Source of the DNA: JAGOUY01 sp964562155
Lineage (GTDB): Bacteria; Patescibacteriota; Patescibacteriia; 2-12-FULL-60-25
Assembly (NCBI GenBank): GCA_964562155.1
Contig: CAZLRU010000006.1
Location: forward strand, 1 to 64,000
Direction of reading: 5' to 3'
DNA: 64,000 nucleotides
The stretch's first letter is position 1; each line of letters opens with the position of its first letter. Of the stretch, positions 41,305 through 49,315 are shown piece by piece. Made by a program: the position numbers and the translations under genes. The notes under the pieces are model-generated. The model did not search any database, had not been told where the DNA came from, and saw only the letters and a list, made by a program, of their open reading frames with translations.

Positions 41305-41802
41305 TTATTTTATAGGTGGGGTGTTCAGTGTTCTTACGGTTGTCGTGAGACAGTGGTGTCCGCTTGGGTGGTATCCGATGAGCGTGTCTTGTGGTTGACG
41401 GGGGTGTTTTGGGGCTTCTGTGGATGTTTCAAAGGTTGCGCACAGTTCATAGGTTCCGGGTTCGTCCGCCGGTTGGGTGGGGTTGTTGCTCGGTTGTGAA
41501 TGCTCGAGTGGCCGGTATTCGTAGGGGGTGAAGGTCTTTGGGTCATTGATGGAACCGACGTAATACGAAAGAGTAGTGTTATTTGCTTTTGAGACGAGTT
41601 CATCTAAGCTTGTTGGTAGACGGCGGTTTATATTCCAAAAGCTATCGATTGCATACGTGATTTGTTGGAGGTCGTTTGTTCTTTGGGTATCGAAGCGTTC
41701 TTGGCGCGCCCGCATGGGTGAGCCGGATACATAAAGACTTATCCCAACCACTAGAATGACGGTGGAGATAAGGAGGATGATCCAGGGTTTGCGAGGAGGC
41801 AT
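41305..41802 (-). CDS. Pseudopilin-like membrane-anchored protein
   Basis: 165 residues. One N-terminal helix (about 7-27), then QRTNDLQQITYAIDSFWNIN followed by a RRLPTSLDEL-type segment, a layout reminiscent of type II secretion/type IV pseudopilins (TM helix, amphipathic alpha, then LPxxLxxL). The extracellular domain includes a pair of Cys (ELCATF, HHCLTT). No pre-pilin peptidase motif (GFTLxE) is visible, so it may use another fate. Operon partner of the DUF5671-like gene. Confidence 0.5.
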   Translation of the reverse strand: MPPRKPWIILLISTVILVVGISLYVSGSPMRARQERFDTQRTNDLQQITYAIDSFWNINRRLPTSLDELVSKANNTTLSYYVGSINDPKTFTPYEYRPLEHSQPSNNPTQPADEPGTYELCATFETSTEAPKHPRQPQDTLIGYHPSGHHCLTTTVRTLNTPPIK

Positions 41803-41806
41803 ACGT

Positions 41807-42457
41807 TTAACTTTTTTGTTGTTCTTCCGCGCGTTTTAGATCGGTCAGATAGTATCCAAAGATGCTACCAGAAATACTGAGCACGGTGAGCGTTTTGAGC
41901 ACGAAGCGGGTTGTGAGTTCTCCACCGAGAACATTTGTAAGGAGGGTGATGAGGGTCCCGATGATGATGGCGGAAGCGAACGAGAGAGCGAGATAGGTCA
42001 TGAACGTGCGAGGACGTGAAAGACGAAGATCGGGATTTTTGGCGATAGCGTTAAGCGTGAGATTGGAAACGTACAGAAAGATGGGGAAGCTCACAATCAA
42101 AGCGGCGCTTGCACCCCGCAGTGTTGAATTGATGGAGTCCAAGTAGTAGCCGCCGTCGTAGGCGGAGAGGGGGTCTGGTAGCCAGCGATTAATGAGCTGG
42201 AAGACGATTGTTCCCAGGCTCGAGGCGCTAATCGCGAGCGTCATGAACAAGACGAGGTAGAGAAACGCCTCTCGTGCGGAGGTATAGGGTTTTGGACGGG
42301 GGACGGGAAGGGGGAACTCGATATCTGAATAGCTATGAAGACCGCTACGGATGTCTTCCGTTTGCCAGCCCGCTTGGCTAAGGGCTTTTTCAATAGATGT
42401 GCGGTCTAAGCCCTTGGTTAAGGCTTCTTTGATGAAGGTCTGCAGATCCATGTTCAT
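41807..42457 (-). CDS. DUF5671-like membrane protein with N-terminal UBA-like segment
   Basis: 216 residues. The first ~40 residues (EALTKGLDRTSIEKALSQAG) look like a UBA/CUE-type three-helix segment; SAREAFLYLVLFMTLAISAS begins a four-helix membrane domain like DUF5671, common in candidate-phyla bacteria, with helices at about 65-85, 115-130, 150-172 and 185-203. Function unknown. It is the first gene of a four-gene minus-strand run and is divergent from ftsE. Confidence 0.7.
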   Translation of the reverse strand: MNMDLQTFIKEALTKGLDRTSIEKALSQAGWQTEDIRSGLHSYSDIEFPLPVPRPKPYTSAREAFLYLVLFMTLAISASSLGTIVFQLINRWLPDPLSAYDGGYYLDSINSTLRGASAALIVSFPIFLYVSNLTLNAIAKNPDLRLSRPRTFMTYLALSFASAIIIGTLITLLTNVLGGELTTRFVLKTLTVLSISGSIFGYYLTDLKRAEEQQKS

Positions 42458-42512
42458 ATAGCTCTAGCCTACTTGAATGCGGGTATTTAGGAAAGGTTGA
42501 GGGATTGGGTAC

Positions 42513-42541
42513 TCGATGCCGTCTACTCGATCCTGTATACT
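42513..42541 (+). promoter_or_regulatory. CTCGATA-class promoter of ftsEX
   Basis: TCGATG (42513-42518), exactly 17 bases, TATACT (42536-42541), then 6 bases to the ATG. Confidence 0.65.
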
Positions 42542-42547
42542 GTGTTC

Positions 42548-43234
42548 ATGGTCCTCCTTGAGCACGTGACAAAAACCTATCCTCCTCATGTAGAGGCGTT
42601 GAAGGATCTTTCTTTTAAGATTGAACCAGGGGAATTTGTTTCGATTGTGGGGCAGAGTGGAGCGGGGAAGACGACCTTGGCTAAGCTTTTGATGGCCGAA
42701 GAACGGCCTACGAGTGGTCGGATTGTGATTGGTGGGTGGGATATTACGCATATTCGTTCTTACGAAATCCCGGCTCTTCGTCGCCAAATCGGTGTCGTGT
42801 TTCAAGATTTTAAATTATTGCCTCGAAAGACGGTTTACGAAAATGTTGCATTTGCGTTGGAGGTGTCTGGTGCGTCACGGGCAAGAATTCGGGATGTTGT
42901 GCCTCAGGTGCTTAAAATTGTTGGACTGGAAAATAAATCAGATCGATTCCCCTCGCAGATTTCCGGTGGTGAGCAGCAACGTGTTGTGATTGCGCGTGCT
43001 CTTGTGCATCGTCCTAAGATGTTGTTAGCAGATGAGCCTACCGGGAACCTGGATGCGATTAACGCGGGTGAGATTACGGATTTGTTGGTTCGTATTAATG
43101 CATTTGGTACCACGGTTATCCTTGTGACGCATAATCGGGAAATGGTGAATGTTCTCAGGCGACGAGTTATTACGCTTCATAATGGCGATATCTCATCTGA
43201 TCATAAGCATGGGAAATACATGCTGCCGGTATAA
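42548..43234 (+). CDS. ftsE: Cell division ATP-binding protein FtsE
   Basis: 228 residues. Walker A VGQSGAGKTT, Q-loop FQDFKLLP, ABC signature ISGGEQQRVVIARAL, Walker B LLADEPTGNLD and the H-loop in VTHNR are all intact. FtsE drives FtsX to activate peptidoglycan hydrolases at the septum. ATG 42548 was chosen because the in-frame start upstream lies before the promoter. ftsX follows after 35 bases. Confidence 0.96.
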   Translation: MVLLEHVTKTYPPHVEALKDLSFKIEPGEFVSIVGQSGAGKTTLAKLLMAEERPTSGRIVIGGWDITHIRSYEIPALRRQIGVVFQDFKLLPRKTVYENVAFALEVSGASRARIRDVVPQVLKIVGLENKSDRFPSQISGGEQQRVVIARALVHRPKMLLADEPTGNLDAINAGEITDLLVRINAFGTTVILVTHNREMVNVLRRRVITLHNGDISSDHKHGKYMLPV

Positions 43235-43269
43235 ACATTGCGGAACAGGATATCTCCCATGAACCTTCT

Positions 43270-44178
43270 ATGATTACACTCGCTCGTATTTTTACTACCT
43301 CCTGGAAGAGCTTTTTTCGTAATGCTTGGATTGGGATCGCGACGATCTTTGTATTTGGCATGGCGATTTTATCGGTGAACGTTTTATTGGGGGTGCAGGC
43401 GGTTATGGATCGCGCGGCTGTTGCGCTTGAGGATCGGGTGGATGTTACACTTACGTTTAGAGCTGCCACGCCCGAGCCTGTGCTTAACCAGTTGCGATTT
43501 TACGCCCTCTCTCTTCCTCAGGTGCGCGCGGTTGAGCTGATTTCCGCACAACAAGCTTTACAGCGTTTTCGTGATCGATATGTGGGTCAACCGAAAATCT
43601 TAGCCGCTCTGGAAGAATTGAGCGGTAATCCTTTGGGTGCGCAGATGATTGTGAAGGCTCATCATCCGGAAGAGTATGACTTTATTTTGCAGGCTTTACA
43701 GAACCCTCAGTACGCGCCGTTTATTCAAAAACAAACATATGAAGATCATCGAGGCGCGATTCTGCGGATTAAATCGATCGCTGATCAGAGTCGTTTTGCA
43801 GGCTCCATTTTAGTCGCTATTTTTACCTTGTTTGGGTTGCTGATTGTGATTAATGCGGTACGTGTGGCGGTTTATACGCAGCGTGAAGAGATTGCGATCA
43901 TGCGCCTGGTGGGGGCCTCCTCGTCATTTATCCGCGTGCCCTTTGTTCTCCAAACGATTTGGTTTGGGTTGTTTGCTCTTATTGGGGTGTCGCTTGCGAC
44001 GTATTTTGGGATTGCGTATTTGGATCCACGACTTCGCTCGGTTTTTGATGGAGATGTGGGGTTATTGGCGCTGGTGCAACAAAAAGGACCAACGGTTTTG
44101 TTGGTCCAATTGGTGAGTTTGGTGGTGATGATGGGGCTGACGGCTTGGATTGCGGTTGGGCGGTATATTAAGCGATAG
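43270..44178 (+). CDS. ftsX: Cell division protein FtsX
   Basis: 302 residues with the family topology: a cytoplasmic start, helix 1 (about 22-44), a large extracellular loop (about 45-175) containing DVTLTF and EYDFILQ, then three helices (about 181-203, 225-250, 272-295). TQREEIAIMRLVGAS is the conserved cytoplasmic coupling segment. The last 11 bases overlap the convergent pepF stop. Confidence 0.95.
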   Translation: MITLARIFTTSWKSFFRNAWIGIATIFVFGMAILSVNVLLGVQAVMDRAAVALEDRVDVTLTFRAATPEPVLNQLRFYALSLPQVRAVELISAQQALQRFRDRYVGQPKILAALEELSGNPLGAQMIVKAHHPEEYDFILQALQNPQYAPFIQKQTYEDHRGAILRIKSIADQSRFAGSILVAIFTLFGLLIVINAVRVAVYTQREEIAIMRLVGASSSFIRVPFVLQTIWFGLFALIGVSLATYFGIAYLDPRLRSVFDGDVGLLALVQQKGPTVLLVQLVSLVVMMGLTAWIAVGRYIKR

Positions 44179-45958
44179 TTGAGAGGCTTTTTGCCTCTTT
44201 TACCATCTCTTCAATGAGTTTGATGCCGCCTTGCCAGAATGTTTTGTCGTGGAGGTTGATGCCAAATGGTTTGACGAGCTCATCCGGGCTTTTAGAGCCA
44301 CCCGCTTCTAGAAATGCAAGATAATCTTCGACCATAGAGGGTCCGCGTTTTTTGTATTCAGCGTAGAGCGACAAGGTCAGCAGTTCACCGAAGGCGTAGG
44401 CATAGACGTAAAAGGGGGTGTGAATGAAGTGGGAAATATAGGACCACCAGACATCGTAATCTTTTGTTAATTTAACGGATAAGCCGAACATATTGGTTTG
44501 GTGTTTGCGCCATACCGTTCCGATTTCATCGCTTGTCAGTTCACCTTTTTGACGTGACGTTGCGTGAACCTCTTGCTCGAATTTATACATCGTTGTTTGG
44601 CGGAAGACGGTAGCAAACACCTCTTCTATTTTTCCTACGATGAGTGTCAGACGTTCTTTTGGATCGGTTAGTTTTGCTTTCATGGCGTCGAACGTGACCA
44701 TTTCTGCAAAGATGCTGGCGGTTTCAGCCACCGTCAGTGGCATGTCGAAGTGAAGCAGGTTTTGTTTGCGGGCGAGACTTGCATGTACGCCGTGCCCAAG
44801 CTCGTGAGCGAGGGTGAGGACTTGTTTGGTATTGCCACTGAAATTCACGAATACATATGGATGCAGGTCTGGTGTGGCAAACATACAGAAAGCGCCGCCG
44901 CGTTTGCCGGGGAGTTGGGGAGCATCGATCCAATTGTTATCGAAAAAGGCTTGAGCGAGTTTGGCGAAGCGCGGGGAGAATTTGGTGAAGGCATCGAGAA
45001 TGATTTTTCTTGCTTCGGTGAAGCTCACGGGATGCTCTTTGTTTGTGAGTGGCGCGTAACGATCGTAGTCGTACAAGACCGGCAGTCCGAGGAGTTTGCG
45101 TTTGAACTTGTAGAAATCTTGGACAATGTCGAAGCGTTCGGTCACGGCACTGGTCATGGCATCGACCGTTGCTTGATCTATTTCGTTGGCAAGATGGCGT
45201 GATTGTTCCGGGGTGTCGAAGTGACGATAGCGATCCGTGGTTTTTTTCTCTTGCAAGAGGGTATTGGTTACGAACGTCAAACGATGTAATTGTTCACGTA
45301 GTCCCTGGGTATAGCCTTCGGCCGCTCGTTTGCGTTCGGATTGTTTTGGGTGGTGTAAGAGATCGAGAAGCTGTTCTTGTGAGTAGTCTTTGGTATCGCC
45401 TCGACGTTTATAGGTATGACGTGAGAGTTCTTCGTCGTATAGACGCGTGAATGCCGAGCGCCCGGTAAGCGAGAGATCCTTCATTAATTTTTCTTCCCCT
45501 TCGCTTAACCGGTGTGGTTTCCAAAGCAGTTCTTTTTCTAAATAATGACGATATCGTTCAAGAGCCGGGTGTTTTATCCAGGCTTGCAAGGTTTTTTGGT
45601 CGACTTGGATCAATTCAAGTTCAAGAAAGACAAAGAGGTTGCTGATTTCCATGCCTTTTTGTTCGGTTTTTTGCAGCAGAGCGCCGTGTTTTGGATTTTT
45701 GCTGTCAGCCGAATGGACTAGCATAGCGTATAGTTCGGGTTTCCAGGTTTCTTGCAGGATGGATTCGTACTCTTTTAAGACTTTGGCGATGTCTTGTGCG
45801 GAACGTTTGGATGTAAGAGTGCCTTTGTATTTTTTGTTGAATTGGTTGGCTCGTTTGAGCTGGGTGTCAAACGTTTTGTCGATCGCTGGATCATTGATAT
45901 TTGAAAAGAGGTCGGAGAGATCCCAACGAGGGAGGGGAGAAGCGGGTGATTTTGGCAT
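44168..45958 (-). CDS. pepF: Oligoendopeptidase F (peptidase family M3)
   Basis: 596 residues from the ATG at 45958, the usual size. The zinc-binding site is TLAHELGHGVHAS (HExxH), followed about 25 residues later by ETASIFAEM, carrying the third ligand. PRWDLSDLF at the start and HFIHTPFYVYAYAFGELL near the end are M3B hallmarks. It cleaves short peptides in the cytoplasm. Second gene of an operon with a GNAT gene one base away. Confidence 0.95.
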   Translation of the reverse strand: MPKSPASPLPRWDLSDLFSNINDPAIDKTFDTQLKRANQFNKKYKGTLTSKRSAQDIAKVLKEYESILQETWKPELYAMLVHSADSKNPKHGALLQKTEQKGMEISNLFVFLELELIQVDQKTLQAWIKHPALERYRHYLEKELLWKPHRLSEGEEKLMKDLSLTGRSAFTRLYDEELSRHTYKRRGDTKDYSQEQLLDLLHHPKQSERKRAAEGYTQGLREQLHRLTFVTNTLLQEKKTTDRYRHFDTPEQSRHLANEIDQATVDAMTSAVTERFDIVQDFYKFKRKLLGLPVLYDYDRYAPLTNKEHPVSFTEARKIILDAFTKFSPRFAKLAQAFFDNNWIDAPQLPGKRGGAFCMFATPDLHPYVFVNFSGNTKQVLTLAHELGHGVHASLARKQNLLHFDMPLTVAETASIFAEMVTFDAMKAKLTDPKERLTLIVGKIEEVFATVFRQTTMYKFEQEVHATSRQKGELTSDEIGTVWRKHQTNMFGLSVKLTKDYDVWWSYISHFIHTPFYVYAYAFGELLTLSLYAEYKKRGPSMVEDYLAFLEAGGSKSPDELVKPFGINLHDKTFWQGGIKLIEEMVKEAKSLSTIA

Positions 45959-45959
45959 A

Positions 45960-46469
45960 TTATAATTCTTTCGTGAATCCAATAACGAGTTCGTCGTCGA
46001 GTTTGTAGGCTTGTCCGGGAGTGCAGGGCACGTGATCGTAGAATGCTCCTTGACCGTCGGGGATGTACCCCATTTTTACATAGAGGCGTTGGGCTTGGCC
46101 GTAGTGCGAGTAGAGGCCGACGCAGATGCCAATCGTTTCGTGACCCTTGTCGCGCGCAACTCCTTCTAGGTGTTCGATGATGGTGCGAGCGATTCCTTGT
46201 TTGCGAGCTGGGGGAGCGACGACGAGATCATTAATTTCTGGGATGTGCGTGTCGCGTAGAGGTGGGTATTTTGATTGATATAAGAGGCTGCAGTATCCGA
46301 CTACTTCACCATCTTTTTCAGCAACAACAAGTGTGCGTATGCCTTTTAAATGTTCTTGCATGAGCTCATACCATTTTTCAGGTGGACGGGCGTAATCAGT
46401 GTCTAATCCAAACCATTTATTGAGATCTGAGATGTCTTTTGGTTCCATGGAGCGGATGAGGAGTGGCAT
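45960..46469 (-). CDS. GNAT-family N-acetyltransferase
   Basis: 169 residues from the ATG at 46469, chosen because RSMEPKDISDL begins the fold six residues in. Acetyl-CoA motif VAPPARKQGIARTIIEHLE fits (R/Q)xxGxG/A with Gln-Gly-Ile-Ala; GQAQRLYVKMGYIPDGQGAF is the typical C-terminal segment. Acceptor unknown. Divergent from eno, cotranscribed with pepF. Confidence 0.88.
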   Translation of the reverse strand: MPLLIRSMEPKDISDLNKWFGLDTDYARPPEKWYELMQEHLKGIRTLVVAEKDGEVVGYCSLLYQSKYPPLRDTHIPEINDLVVAPPARKQGIARTIIEHLEGVARDKGHETIGICVGLYSHYGQAQRLYVKMGYIPDGQGAFYDHVPCTPGQAYKLDDELVIGFTKEL

Positions 46470-46473
46470 AGGC

Positions 46474-46502
46474 TCGATACACCTTACCCGATGATGTATA
46501 CT
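46474..46502 (+). promoter_or_regulatory. CTCGATA-class promoter of eno
   Basis: TCGATA (46474-46479), exactly 17 bases, TATACT (46497-46502), then 8 bases to the ATG. Confidence 0.7.
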
Positions 46503-46510
46503 ATTGCCAT

Positions 46511-47770
46511 ATGTTTGGAGGAAAAAAAATTGCATCAGTGGTTGCGCGCGAAATTTTGGATTCGCGTGGAAATCCGACAGTGGCTTGCCGGGTTACACTC
46601 AAGAATGGACTAACAGCTGAGGCTAAGGTTCCTTCTGGTGCTTCAACGGGTTCGCATGAGGCCTTGGAGTTGCGTGATGGCGGAAAGCGCTATGGTGGCA
46701 AAGGCGTGCGTAAAGCGGTAGATAACGTGAATAAGAAGATTGCGAACGTTCTTCGAGGAGTGGATGTGACGCGTCAGCAGGATATTGATCATGTGATGTT
46801 GGAATTGGATGGGACTAAGAATAAATCTAAGTTAGGCGCTAACGCGATGCTGGCGGTTTCCCTTGCGTGTGCGCAGGGAGCTGCTTTGGAGCGGCGGATG
46901 CCGCTTTGGAAGTCGTTGCGACAAACGTATCGGTTTCCACGATCCGCGAGCTTACCTATCCCTACGATGAATGTGTTGAATGGCGGCGCGCATGCGGGTT
47001 GGGTCATGGATATTCAGGAATGCATGATTGTGCCAAAGCACAAGGTTTTTTCTGAGCGTTTGCGTATTGGTACGGAAGTATTTCACGTGCTGGGGAAGCT
47101 TCTTAAAGAAAACAAGTTGCCCACGACAGTAGGGGATGAGGGTGGGTTTGCTCCGCATCTTGATCGTGTTGAAAAAGCCTTTGAATTATTGGCGGAAGCG
47201 GTTGGTGAGGCTGGGTATACGCTTGGAAAAGATATTTGTTTTGCGGCAGACGTTGCGAGTTCCGAGTTTTATGATGCGAAGCGCAAGAAATATGTGTTTC
47301 GTGCGGAGGGAACGGAGATGAAGGCGGAGGAGCTAATGGCGCGGTATGCGATGTGGATGGAGAAATATCCCTTTGAATCCATTGAAGATCCGTTTGCGGA
47401 GGATGATTGGGGGTCGTGGCGAGAGGCGCTTCCGATGTTTGAAGCGGCGGAAGTGCGTGTGGTGGGTGATGATTTGCTCGTTACGAACGTTGAGCGTTTA
47501 GCGCGCGCGATTGATGAACAGGCTGCTAACACGATTTTAATTAAAGTGAATCAAATTGGAACGCTTACGGAGACGGCTGATGCCATTAACATGGCGCACG
47601 AGGCGGGTTGGGCTACGTCTATTTCGCATCGTTCGGGAGAAACGTCTGATACGACGATCGCGGATTTAGCGGTTGCGTGTGGATCTGAATATATTAAAAC
47701 GGGATCGTTATCGCGGTCTGAACGGGTTGAAAAATACAATAGATTATTGGCGATTGAGGGGGAGATGTAG
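46511..47770 (+). CDS. eno: Enolase
   Basis: 419 residues. EILDSRGNPTV, GASTGSHEALELRDG (the flexible active-site loop), VGDEGGFAP (catalytic Glu), SIEDPFAEDDW (metal Asp), GDDLLVTN (metal Asp) and ISHRSGETSDTTIADLAV with the Lys in LIKVNQIGT upstream are all present. It converts 2-phosphoglycerate to phosphoenolpyruvate. Monocistronic from a CTCGATA-class promoter like gap. Confidence 0.98.
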   Translation: MFGGKKIASVVAREILDSRGNPTVACRVTLKNGLTAEAKVPSGASTGSHEALELRDGGKRYGGKGVRKAVDNVNKKIANVLRGVDVTRQQDIDHVMLELDGTKNKSKLGANAMLAVSLACAQGAALERRMPLWKSLRQTYRFPRSASLPIPTMNVLNGGAHAGWVMDIQECMIVPKHKVFSERLRIGTEVFHVLGKLLKENKLPTTVGDEGGFAPHLDRVEKAFELLAEAVGEAGYTLGKDICFAADVASSEFYDAKRKKYVFRAEGTEMKAEELMARYAMWMEKYPFESIEDPFAEDDWGSWREALPMFEAAEVRVVGDDLLVTNVERLARAIDEQAANTILIKVNQIGTLTETADAINMAHEAGWATSISHRSGETSDTTIADLAVACGSEYIKTGSLSRSERVEKYNRLLAIEGEM

Positions 47771-47812
47771 AGAAAATATCGAGTATCGAGGTTGAAGCGG
47801 GGTTGATTTGGC

Positions 47813-47861
47813 TTGACCGGGAAGGGTTTTTCTGTAATATATTACCCTCCTGGAAGGAGGG
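47813..47861 (+). promoter_or_regulatory. Promoter and 5'-end hairpin covering the Shine-Dalgarno
   Basis: TTGACC (47813-47818), 16 bases, TAATAT (47835-47840). A perfect 7-bp inverted repeat ACCCTCC/GGAGGGT (47843-47849 and 47855-47861, with the last base at 47862) lies at the predicted transcript start and includes the Shine-Dalgarno of the next gene. It can be an RNA hairpin hiding the ribosome site or a DNA operator. Confidence 0.55.
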
Positions 47862-47868
47862 TGGTTTG

Positions 47869-48483
47869 GTGAAAGCAAAAGAGCTGACTGCGGCCCAGCA
47901 GGTCTTGGTGGATCTGTTCGGCAAGGTTTTCGAGGGTCGGCCGGGTTCGCCCAAGAGCGAGGCTGCAAAAAAGTCTGGGGTTGGCTATCTCTTTGTTTCT
48001 CGGGTCTGCGCCGGTGTGGCACCCGTATACGTGCAGGGAGATGTTGTCTTGCTGGCTCACGCCGATAATCGCTACTCTAGGTTGGCTGATGTTCTTGAGA
48101 TGGATCTTAAGAGTCTCATTGAAGTCGCGCTGATCGTGCAGAACGAGGCTGGCTATTGTGAGGGTATGGTTCTTCCGCCGCTTGCCGAGCGGTGGTGGTC
48201 GGCTTCCGAAAAGGCGGTCCGCGCGGATGATCTTCTTGCGTCGCATGCGCAGGTTCTGGAAGTGTTTGTTCGGCAGTGTGTCCCGCTGCTGACCATCGCG
48301 AATCTCCCTACGCTCTTTGATGTCCATGAGCGTCTTCGGCTCGCTCTCCCGACGGTGGATTCGCGGGTACGTGCTTACCGTCTGTTGAGGAATGTTGTTG
48401 CCGGGGCCCAGGATATCAGCACCCGTGACTCCTATTGTTTGGCCCGGATGCTGGATCTTTTCTGCGCCGAGGTCGAGTCGTAA
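47869..48483 (+). CDS. Putative XRE-like helix-turn-helix protein
   Basis: 204 residues, GTG start with AAGGAGGG seven bases ahead. Residues about 18-70 (SEAAKKSGVGYLFVSRVCAG ... LADVLEMD) look like an XRE-type helix-turn-helix region (AxxxGVxxxxxSRxxxG). The C-terminal ~130 residues are helical and Leu-rich, probably for dimerisation or ligand binding. Codons are C/G-ending like pyrC and the COG0523 gene, so it may be acquired. Autoregulation through the palindrome at the transcript start is plausible. The HTH assignment is moderate. Confidence 0.5.
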   Translation: MKAKELTAAQQVLVDLFGKVFEGRPGSPKSEAAKKSGVGYLFVSRVCAGVAPVYVQGDVVLLAHADNRYSRLADVLEMDLKSLIEVALIVQNEAGYCEGMVLPPLAERWWSASEKAVRADDLLASHAQVLEVFVRQCVPLLTIANLPTLFDVHERLRLALPTVDSRVRAYRLLRNVVAGAQDISTRDSYCLARMLDLFCAEVES

Positions 48484-48578
48484 GATTTGCTCATACTTTC
48501 TTCTTTTTCTTAGCTCTTCCTTGAGCTCTTCTCTCTCTATTTCATGACTGCTACAGTCGTGACCTGAACAGAGATGTT

Positions 48579-49109
48579 ATGAAACTTATTTTTATTTATG
48601 GTCCTCCGGCGGTTGGGAAGTTGACGGTTTCTAAGGCGTTGGAGGCGTTAACGAGTATTCCGTTAGCGGATAATCATAGCTTATTGAATCCTGTTGCTAA
48701 GGTTTTTGGCTGGGATCATCCGGAGCGGGAGCGGCTTGGGCGTCAATTTCGGTTAGAGTTTTTTCAGGCGGCCGCCAGAGCGGGGAAGAGTTTGATTACG
48801 ACTTTTGGGGGAGGGGGAGAGATGTATGATGATTTTATTCAGGATGTGATTCGGGTTGTGGAGAAGGAGGGTGGAAGCGTTGTGTTTGTTCGTTTGCTCG
48901 CACCCCAAGAAACGTTATTTGATCGGGTACGACATGATTCGCGGGCTCAGCATGCAAAAATGGGTACCGTTGAAGTGCTAAAGAATAAACTTATCAAAAC
49001 ACCCGATGTGTGTGCACGGGCGTTGGTTGCTCCGCATCTTGAGATTGATTCATCAAGGTATTTGCCGGAAGAGATGGCAAAGATGATTGCGGATCATTAT
49101 GGTCTATAA
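48579..49109 (+). CDS. P-loop kinase-like protein
   Basis: 176 residues. The P-loop FIYGPPAVGKLT (GxPxxGKx[TS]) is at the N-terminus, followed by ADNHSLLN, a DNH-type substrate loop, and a lid-like stretch FDRVRHDSRAQHAK; this resembles small AAA/adenylate- or shikimate-kinase-like proteins with ATP binding. The substrate cannot be told. Upstream, 48484-48578 is pyrimidine-rich with a small GACTG/CAGTC hairpin and no clear promoter. Confidence 0.7.
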   Translation: MKLIFIYGPPAVGKLTVSKALEALTSIPLADNHSLLNPVAKVFGWDHPERERLGRQFRLEFFQAAARAGKSLITTFGGGGEMYDDFIQDVIRVVEKEGGSVVFVRLLAPQETLFDRVRHDSRAQHAKMGTVEVLKNKLIKTPDVCARALVAPHLEIDSSRYLPEEMAKMIADHYGL

Positions 49110-49110
49110 A

Positions 49111-49284
49111 TTACTGACCCTGGATTTTTTGTCGTAGATTTTGTTGATGTGCTTCGTCGACTTGTTGGATGACTTGTTTACTGTCTTCTAGGTGTTCATG
49201 CGAAATTTTTCCTAATGTTTGTTGGAATTGATGGTAGAGCTCGGTAATTTTTTCGATCAGGGAGTCGTTTGCATCGTCGCTCAT
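49111..49284 (-). CDS. Small acidic helical protein
   Basis: 57 residues from the ATG at 49284, chosen because TATACT lies 9 bases upstream on the minus strand with AAGACA 17 bases before it. Gln/Asp/Glu/His-rich, entirely helical in appearance (EKITELYHQFQQTLGK), no membrane segment. The promoter overlaps that of miaB on the other strand. Unknown function. Confidence 0.55.
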   Translation of the reverse strand: MSDDANDSLIEKITELYHQFQQTLGKISHEHLEDSKQVIQQVDEAHQQNLRQKIQGQ

Positions 49285-49315
49285 ATTGTGGGTAGTATAG
49301 CGCACTTAGGACCCT

